Shown here one piece after another: positions 9,712 through 15,949 of a stretch of DNA of 15,949 nt. How positions within the stretch are numbered: position 1 is the first letter of the stretch; every line of letters begins with the position of its first letter. This DNA is from Gonium pectorale (Eukaryota > Chlorophyta > Chlorophyceae > Chlamydomonadales > Volvocaceae), in assembly GCA_001584585.1 (NCBI GenBank), contig LSYV01000112.1, positions 35,200-51,148 of the forward strand, read 5' to 3'. The notes beneath the pieces were generated by a model. It did no database searches and had not been told where the DNA came from. It saw only the letters and a list, made by a program, of their open reading frames with translations. The translations under genes and the position numbers were made by a program.

Positions 9712-10144
9712 TCAGCAACGCTCCCTAGCATGCAATGGCGCCTTCCGGTGACGCTTTGGGGAAGTTGAGCTCCTCACATCGACGCGCTCATTCGTGCGTG
9801 CTTCTGTAGCACTAAAAGCCTTGAACGGCTGTCCTGCAAAGACGGCACAGTTTAGCGCGTTATCGGCTGTCCCGGCCGTGCTGATTGCGTGCCAAACCCA
9901 GCAACCGTACTTGTCCCTGAAGCGCTCGACCAGGGCGGTCACAGCTCCGAGCGACACATGACAACCAGTTGATCATATGACCCCCCCGATCACGAATGAT
10001 GCGGTGACTGGGGAGCCTCAGGCCGTGCCTGCGGTACTGCGTAAGCTTGGAAGCAGGCTCTTTGGCCTTGCTGCCTGGAACTTGGAGTGCTAGGATGTCT
10101 TTAGCCTTCACAACCTTGTCGGTTTTCTCAACATGGGCGGCCAT
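9712..10144 (-). pseudogene. Possible short or decayed minus-strand coding fragment
   Basis: From an ATG at 10144 the minus strand reads MAAHVEKTDKVVKAKDILAL, continues SKLTQYRRHGLRLPSHRIIR and reaches GGHMINWLSC; this frame runs on to a TAA at 9860. Near 9957-9962 a one-base frame change would continue into SLGAVTALVERFRDKYGCWV, then FAGQPFKAFSATEARTNERV, ending at 9712. Together they look like a single disrupted reading frame. Codon bias is weaker than in the flanking genes and no domain is recognised. It could be a transposon relic, a small gene divergent from the P-loop gene, or chance. Confidence 0.22.
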
Positions 10145-10391
10145 GGGTCGTCGCCTGGTCAAGTCAACTCGAATTTACCGGTAGTTCCAGTACAGCGTCA
10201 TCTTAGACTACTATACTGTAAAGAACATACTGGTTTTTGCGCGATAGACGGCGTTTCTGGCGTTTCTGGCGGTTTCAGGCGTGGTCGAAATTCCGCGTAG
10301 CCAAAAGAGCAATTCTGTACCCCATATTGACTAGTTTCAGGCGTCATTACAGGTGACACCTCGTATATTTGGTCCCTATATAATGTAAATG

Positions 10392-10399
10392 TATATATA
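10392..10399 (+). promoter_or_regulatory. TATA box of the P-loop NTPase gene
   Basis: TATATATA followed by GGGGC lies 76 bp before the proposed ATG at 10475, in a locally AT-richer stretch within GC-rich DNA. A transcription start about 25-30 bp downstream would give a 5' UTR of roughly 50 nt. Just upstream, 10251-10268 holds two copies of GCGTTTCTG followed by a related GCGGTTTCAG. Confidence 0.65.
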
Positions 10400-10474
10400 G
10401 GGGCGCCCACTCAAAACTCCACTTACGCAGTAGTGTTTGTATTTCAGGTGGTCTTACAGGTGTAGGTGTACAGG

Positions 10475-13400
10475 ATGTTGCTCGGCAGAGCCGCCGCACG
10501 CGCCATAACTGCCGCAGCGTCATTCGGTGCGGCTGTACCGAGCGGACGTGCCTGGTGCCTTTCAGCAGCGGCGGCAGGGCCAACAGCGGCAAGGCCCCTG
10601 CTGCTGGGGGCCAGTAGTAGGGTTTGGCGACGGAGCTCCTCGCTCGCTAGTGGTGTTGAGCAGCCGCAGCGATCTGGCGGCAAGCATTCAGAAGAGACCA
10701 CGTCCAATGCCGAGCTCAATGCTCAGCGGGCGGAAGAGGTGGCGGAACAGGCGGCTCTCAAGGACGCGGTCACAGGCATGTGGGCTTGGTCTTTACTTGG
10801 GCTTGACGTATGTTTGACTGCCAAGAGCGGTGTTGGAGGCGACAAGATCCGTTGGTGGCTCTCTGCGGGCTGTCGTGACTTTCATAATGTTGTGGCCTCC
10901 TCTACGGGTTCGTGTTGTGGACAACGGAACTCAGACCATCGATTGGCTAAAATCTGGTGAATCCCTTGGCTCTCACACCGCAGGCGCGGGGCCTGCACGG
11001 AGGGGCAGCCGTGAGTGCGCAGGTATGCGCTTCTCTGGACTCGCTGGGGAGGGGGGCTCCTGGGGTCACCCGGTGTCTCTTTGAGCACCTGCTTGTCGCC
11101 CGCTACTCCCGGGTGCTCCATTTGTGCTTCAGGTCTTGTTCTGCTGCCCGCCCCCCTCCCCCCCCACAGGGCAGCTGGCCGGCCCGGGCCCTGGCAGCAC
11201 ATCGGCTACGTGTGAGTTCCCTGGGTCGGTAGCACTCGGTGCCTGAGCCTAAGACCGGCTCTACTGGCCTGCGCCTCGCCAGGCCATGTGCTGCCCGTAT
11301 GCGTAGACCAACCGCCAATCCTCCTGACCGCTTGCCCCGCCCAGGCGCTGGCGCAACCGCACCAACTCGGAGGCTGCTGGTGGACCAGGCAGCCAAGCTG
11401 CGACCGTTACCTAAGGAGGTCACCGGCGGCGCCTGGGAGCTGAGCTTCCCCGATGGCGCAACCGAGCTTTTTGTGGACCCAGGGGACATCGTTGCAGGGA
11501 TTCGCGACTGGGTCTCCCATGCCTTCGAGGCCGCAGCCGACACGCGTAGCCCGACGTCAGCTCCAGTCCTGGTACTCACAGGCCTTGTGAAGGTGCGAGC
11601 GACACTTCGCATCCCCCAGCGTGCTGCAGCCATCGCCCCTCGTGCGCTACAGTGAGGCGTATGATGGCTCAATGGAACATGGCGACTGAATCCACTGCTA
11701 CGCACTGTTCCGTGCATACCGCAGACCGGCAAGTCGTACTGCCAGGGCACTGTCGTACCCAGTCTGGTGGCGGAGGCCGTGCGCAATCAGGGCGCGGACG
11801 GCCCCATGGCTGGCATGGTGCTGCTGCGCCTGAACGCGGGGCAGCTGAACAGGAAGGCAAGTGCGGGGTACGAGCCGTGTTGACAGGGCGTGTAATAAAG
11901 CGGGTATAATGTGGCATACGAGTCGCTGCCCTGAAGAAGCGCTGATCTGCCGTTCGATGTGCGGGCTTAACTGCCTGACCTGGGCTTTGATTGCAGATGG
12001 GCGCCTCCGTCATGTTGTACCACCTGCTCCGCAATCTGCTGGAGTGGGTGCAGGAGGAAGGCGTGCCGGTGCGGGCGTCGGCTCTGCAGGCGGCGAAGGA
12101 GGTCACTGCGCAGCCCTTCCCGTCCTACGATCCGAGCGTGCCGAGCCTGGCCATTCGATCCTTGCTGCACGCTGTGGAGGTGCCGGTGCTGGTGCTCTGG
12201 GGTGAGTAGTGTCGGTGGGCGGTGAACAAATTCTCCTGTTGTTTGCTGTTGGGCTCTGCAGTGGGTCCTGAGCTTGGTTGCAGGATCGCTAGCGTACGCC
12301 TGTGTGCACTCGCCCCTGGTTCAGTAAGATCAGGTTGCTCCAGCCTGTCCGGGTGGTCCTATTCCGTAGCCGTTGTGCCAGTCGTAGTTCCTGCGCAATC
12401 CGCAGACGAGGTGCAAAGCCTCTTCCTGCCAACCTGCGAGCTGGACAAGCCGGGCTTGGAGTACATCCGCGACTGCTTCATGAAGTACCTGCTGGTGCAT
12501 GGCCCGCGCACTATGCTGTGGTGCATCACCGGCAGCTCCATGTCGCAGGTAGGCCCTGATCTGTGTTTCAGGGCTTGGACACGCCCCCTGGACCCGCTGG
12601 ACTGCCTATTTCCGACCACCCCCCAAATTTACGTACCTCGCGGCCGGACCGAACCCACAGTTGTGTGAAACCATTTCTCATGTTCCGACTGCGCCGTGCC
12701 AACGATCTGGTACGATTGCTATCCAGCGAGCCGTGTGTCGAGATGCAGATCCGTCTCCAGTCCCTTGCTGCACATGGGTGCTGGGCTGCCCGTGTCCCAA
12801 GTTCCCTGCCCGATGCTGGCCTGACTCGGGGCTCAGCCCATTCCTCGCTCCAGCTTACATGGGCGCCCCTGCCCTGGTGTCATCCATGTGCGCCTCGCTT
12901 ACACAGAAGGACAGACTGCGGCACTGTTGCCATATCTGATTGCTAGCCTGCTGTCTGCTGATGGTTGTATCCACCGGCCTATTACTTGCTCGCTTTGTGG
13001 CCACTCGCTGCTGCCTTCCGCTGCTGTTCCGCCCTTTGGTAGACGTGGGTCAGCATCGCCAAGATGCCGCCAAACGGCTTCGCGTTGATTACGAGCGTCT
13101 ACACGATAGCTCTGCCGACCACTCACAGCCCCGACCACTTGTCGCTGGTGGCGGAGCGCTTGCGGCAGAAATACAAGCGCCGGGAGCTGGACCCGTTGCT
13201 GCTGGAGCTGTGCCCGCCGTCAGTCGCGCTGCTGACCTTCCTGGTGAACGAGTGGGTGCGCGTTGGGGCCCCGGAGGACGTGAAGGGCTTCGTCACGACC
13301 AAGCTCATAGAGGAGGTGAGAGCAGTACTGTGCGCTGTGCTGATGTGGCCGGCCCTTCAGCAGCAGCTAGCTGACGTTCGCTGCGGTTGCGTGATGATGA

Positions 13401-15217
13401 TGTGCACCTGCCACACATGGGTTCTAATTGCTCTCCTCAACTTCCATTGCTGTTTCCTGTTTCCCCATGGATGTCTAACTGGATCCGCCTGGTTCTCTGT
13501 GTCTGTGTCGCAGTCCATGAAGGAGTGGAGCTTGGGCCTGGCATCAATGCCGCTGGCTCAGCGGCTGGCGGTCCTGGACTTGGCGTCTGTGGAGGTTGGG
13601 TCACGGATCGACAACGTGGTGAGCGCCTTACTTTCCGCTGGCCGCACCCTGCGCTGAGCGCATCCAGCGCAAAACATCTCACTATGCTTCCTGTTGGCTG
13701 TTTCCGAACTTACTTTATCAGGCCCTGCACGCGGGTCTGAGATGCTTCCTGATGCCGCACATGGACAAGACGGCGAACGGCCAGTCGTACCTCAGGGACC
13801 CATATCAGCGCCAGCTTGTGCGGGTGAGTGACGCTTTTTATCTGTGTTTGAGTGCTCCTCGTCTGAATTGTTTGGCCTATGCACATGCCGCGTTACTCAC
13901 ACTACCAAGACCTAAACCCCTGTCATTCCTCGGCACATCTCGGAGGGCACTAAGTCGGCGCGTGCCCTCATGGGCGGCCTTGCCGCCTTACTTGCCACAG
14001 CTTCTGATTGACGAGGACGGCACGCTGCGGGACAGCTGGAGCGAGGAGGAGTTCAGCATGTCCCTGATGCAGCAGGACAGCGGCTGGACACTGCAGCGCC
14101 TGGGCGAGACGGCGGACTACCTGCTCGGGCGCAAGGCTGGCGACCGGTGGAAGGGCAAGGAGCTGCCCGATGGGGCGTCGGAGTTCCGGGAGGAGCTGCA
14201 GGTGGGTTTATGGGCTGGGGTTCCGTCTGGGACTGCAAAGTGCGCAAAATGCAAAGGCTTTGATGCAGCTTTGGGATACGGAGGTTGTTGGGCATGAGGA
14301 AGATGTCGACTTGAGCTTCTTGGTTGAAGAGGGACTGAGGCGCCCACTGACTGCTCCTGAGTGGCAAGCCGCCCACGTGCCCTTGCTGGCAGGCCCTGGC
14401 GGACGACGTTGCGGAGAAGCTGGTGCGCACACCGGCCAGCAAGCTCGCTGCCGCCGCAGCTGGCAGGGCGCTGGGCCCCCCAGAGCTGTGGGTGGTGCAG
14501 CCATGGTTCCAGAACGCGCTGCAGGTAACAAGACGTAGATGTGCAACTGCAGGTGTCTTGCGCCGTAGCCGAGGTGGCTGAAAGGCACTTTCCATGTGCA
14601 TTAGGCCCTCGTTTACTGCAAGCGCTTGGCGCTCGCTTGCAACGTACGGCACCTCTTGCACCCACCCACAGTCGAAGTGGAACAGCTGCGACCTTACCTG
14701 GTACAGCACCGAGAGCATCAGGCAGAAGATGGACTCGCACCTGGCCATGCTGGTGTTCTACCTGAGGTGGGTGGTCTAGGTGTGCGCGCTGGAACCCATT
14801 TTGTGCAGGCCGTTGTATTGCAGAGAGGAGGCGACTTCCGGCTCCCCATCTCACCATTGCAGCGGCCTCCCGCAGACCCCTAGACTCGACTTCCGTTGTA
14901 CCGGTAGCGCCTGCCGCATTCGTTGGCATCGCTCGTTGAGCCGTTTGAATCCACTTATCCTAGCCGTGCCTTGGATCTGCCGTGCGGTCCGCCATGTTGT
15001 CAGGTTGTGCCGCAATATGCTGGCGCACATGAAGCCCTGGGACGCCAAGTCCAACACCGGCCTGGACGTTAGCGTGATCGAGGCGCTGCCCTCAGTGCTG
15101 GACAAGCCGATGGTCAGCTTCTACGGCGACGCGTACAGGGCGCTGCGCATGCTGGTGTCCGGCACTGCCAGCGATGCCAAGGCGGTGGCGGTGGCGGAGG
15201 ACAAGGCGAAGGATTGA
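10475..15217 (+). CDS. Predicted mitochondrial P-loop NTPase, archaeal-ATPase/STAND-like, about 14 exons
   Basis: Exons read: 10475-10775 (or 10807), 10984 (or 10935)-11010, 11170-11211, 11345-11592, 11725-11856, 11997-12201, 12406-12548, 13043-13315, 13514-13618, 13722-13823, 14001-14201, 14393-14524, 14672-14766, 15004-15217 (TGA). All phases agree; the product is ~739 or 766 residues. The first ~60 residues (MLLGRAAARAITAAASFGAA...) are Arg/Ala/Ser-rich without acidic residues, a typical mitochondrial presequence. Walker A, GLVK|TGKS, spans the 11592/11725 junction. Walker B, VPVLVLW|DEVQSLF, spans 12201/12406. TMLWCITGSSMSQ follows like a sensor-1 strand, then TWVSIAKMPPNGFALITS. Later exons give mixed helical sequence (SEEEFSMSLMQQ, PELWVVQPWFQNALQ, DLTWYSTESIRQK) ending DAKAVAVAEDKAKD. 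TGK[ST], DE.Q and TGSS together resemble archaeal-type/MNS STAND ATPases; that is inference, and substrate and function are unknown. The intron at 11857 uses a GC donor. Exon boundaries before 11345 are uncertain; those after 11725 are firm. Confidence 0.82.
11857..11996 (+). other. GC-AG intron in the P-loop NTPase gene
   Basis: The exon ending in the codons for NRK (11856) is followed by GCAAGTGC, so the donor is AAG|GCAAGT, the classic non-canonical GC donor context. The acceptor is TTGCAG at 11991-11996. No GT donor nearby keeps the frame into MGASVMLYHLLRN while respecting codon bias. All other firm introns of the gene use GT-AG. Confidence 0.75.
12549..13042 (+). other. Long intron in the P-loop NTPase gene, no exon assigned
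   Basis: This 494-bp intron runs from the donor GTAGGC (after ITGSSMSQ) to the acceptor TAG at 13040-13042. Several frames stay open (for example the one reading ANDLVRLLSSEPCVEMQIRL, and one reading PAYMGAPALVSSMCASLTQK), but skipping it gives a phase-0 join to TWVSIAKMPPNG. An alternative or cassette exon inside cannot be excluded. Confidence 0.55.
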
Positions 15218-15949
15218 CTGTTGGATGGCGGCACCATCAAGGCTAGCTGCGCTGGCAGAAACGAAGGCGGCAATGCGAACAGCCATGATGGCTGGCGGGC
15301 GCGCTGACTGACTCGTGCGCGCATGATTTGAGCAGCTGGGTGGAGTTGGTGACGGTCGCAGCACCACGCTGCTGGCAGGCGCGTTGTTTGTCGTGGGTGA
15401 GCGAGGCCGCATTGGGGCACCGGACCCTAACGTGTGGGGGAGTGGCCGCATAGTACCCCGCTGTGCATGGTCAGCAAACATGGCTACGGTGCATGAGGTG
15501 GTGAGGGCAGTGGGATTGCGCATCATTGGGCGCAAGTAAGCTCGTTTGGCCGATCGGCGCAGAGGGCGAGGCTGCAAGTTGCGGGCGGTACATGTGCATG
15601 GTCCTTGTGCTGTAGCGCACCACATGCCGAGGGCGGTGAGCCGCGGCCCACACAGCACGCACCGATCATTCCGCAGTGTGACAGGTCCGGTCCCCGCTAC
15701 GCCTAGCCCTCCGGCCCATGGGGCGCCCTGCACTTGGCATTCCTCGCGGTGGTGCAGCTAGGGCCAGCTCTTTGGGAGACTGGAGCACAGGGTTATACCG
15801 CTGTTACTGGTGTTGGGATGCCCTCGGTGGAGTCTGATATCCAGGCGCCGACTGTTTCGGAACGAAGGACAGTGGCGTGTGCGGTGTCGGACACGTGGAG
15901 CAGCCTGACGGGCGAACGGGCTTTAGTAGACGCTTACGCAAGCAGTGCT
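15218..15949. other. Downstream flank of the P-loop gene, no gene seen
   Basis: This should contain the 3' UTR of the P-loop NTPase gene, but no TGTAA motif is present up to the window end. The largest frame, minus strand 15092-15733, overlaps the last exon and lacks coding bias. A short ACTGACTGACT repeat lies near 15305-15316. Confidence 0.5.

Noticed and set aside
10830..11084. Frame reading VRVVDNGTQTIDWLKSGESLG as a protein segment
   Set aside because: Most of its codons have low GC3 and no acceptor precedes VRVVDN; it is probably intron sequence, although part from 10935 remains possible.
14594..14883. Alternative frame across exon 13 reading VEVEQLRPYLVQHREHQ
   Set aside because: The competing frame (SKWNSCDLTWYSTES) has nearly all codons ending in G or C and joins both neighbours in phase.
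15092..15733. 213-residue minus-strand frame at the right end
   Set aside because: It overlaps the last exon of the P-loop gene in antisense and shows no coding bias beyond it.
1..15949. tRNA, rRNA, CRISPR array or bacterial operon signals
   Set aside because: No cloverleaf, rRNA-like or spaced direct-repeat structure was seen; the spliced genes are eukaryotic.

Overview
The window looks like nuclear DNA from a volvocine or Chlamydomonas-like green alga. GC content and GC3 are very high. Genes are broken by many short introns with GTGAG/GTGCG donors and CAG acceptors. Proteins carry Gly/Ala/Ser-rich insertions, introns hold GT-rich microsatellites, and TGTAA occurs as a candidate poly(A) motif. 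This assignment rests on sequence style; no marker gene was available to test it.

Layout. (1) Positions 138-2984, plus strand: the 3' half of a DIS3L2/SOV-type RNB exoribonuclease in four visible exons, entering from the left edge. Its three introns hold an octamer microsatellite, a C-rich tract and a G-rich tract. (2) About 2985-4567: 3' UTR and intergenic sequence with alternating GC/GT tracts and no convincing gene. (3) 4568-6906, plus strand: a complete two-exon BTB-BACK gene with a C-terminal region reminiscent of plant LRB/POB1 ubiquitin-ligase adaptors. (4) 6907-8885: gene-poor sequence with short repeats. (5) 8886-9461, minus strand: strongly coding-like but frame-disrupted and lacking a 5' end, probably a pseudogene or a misassembled gene fragment. 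A second, weaker minus-strand fragment lies at 9712-10144. (6) 10392-15217, plus strand: a TATA box followed by a gene of about 14 exons. It encodes a mitochondrial-type presequence and a P-loop NTPase domain with Walker A (GLVKTGKS), Walker B (VLVLWDE) and a following ITGSSM strand. The family is not one I can name with certainty; the closest resemblance is to archaeal-ATPase/STAND-like NTPases. (7) 15218-15949: no gene seen.

The three intact genes share no obvious pathway (RNA decay, ubiquitin adaptor, organellar ATPase), as expected for a eukaryotic chromosome. The most novel item is the P-loop gene. Its motifs are assembled only by splicing: Walker A is split across one intron, Walker B across another, and a near-perfect GC-AG intron lies between them. 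Exon structures come from reading splice phases and codon bias by eye. Exon boundaries upstream of 11345 in the P-loop gene and the first exon of DIS3L2 are the least certain.
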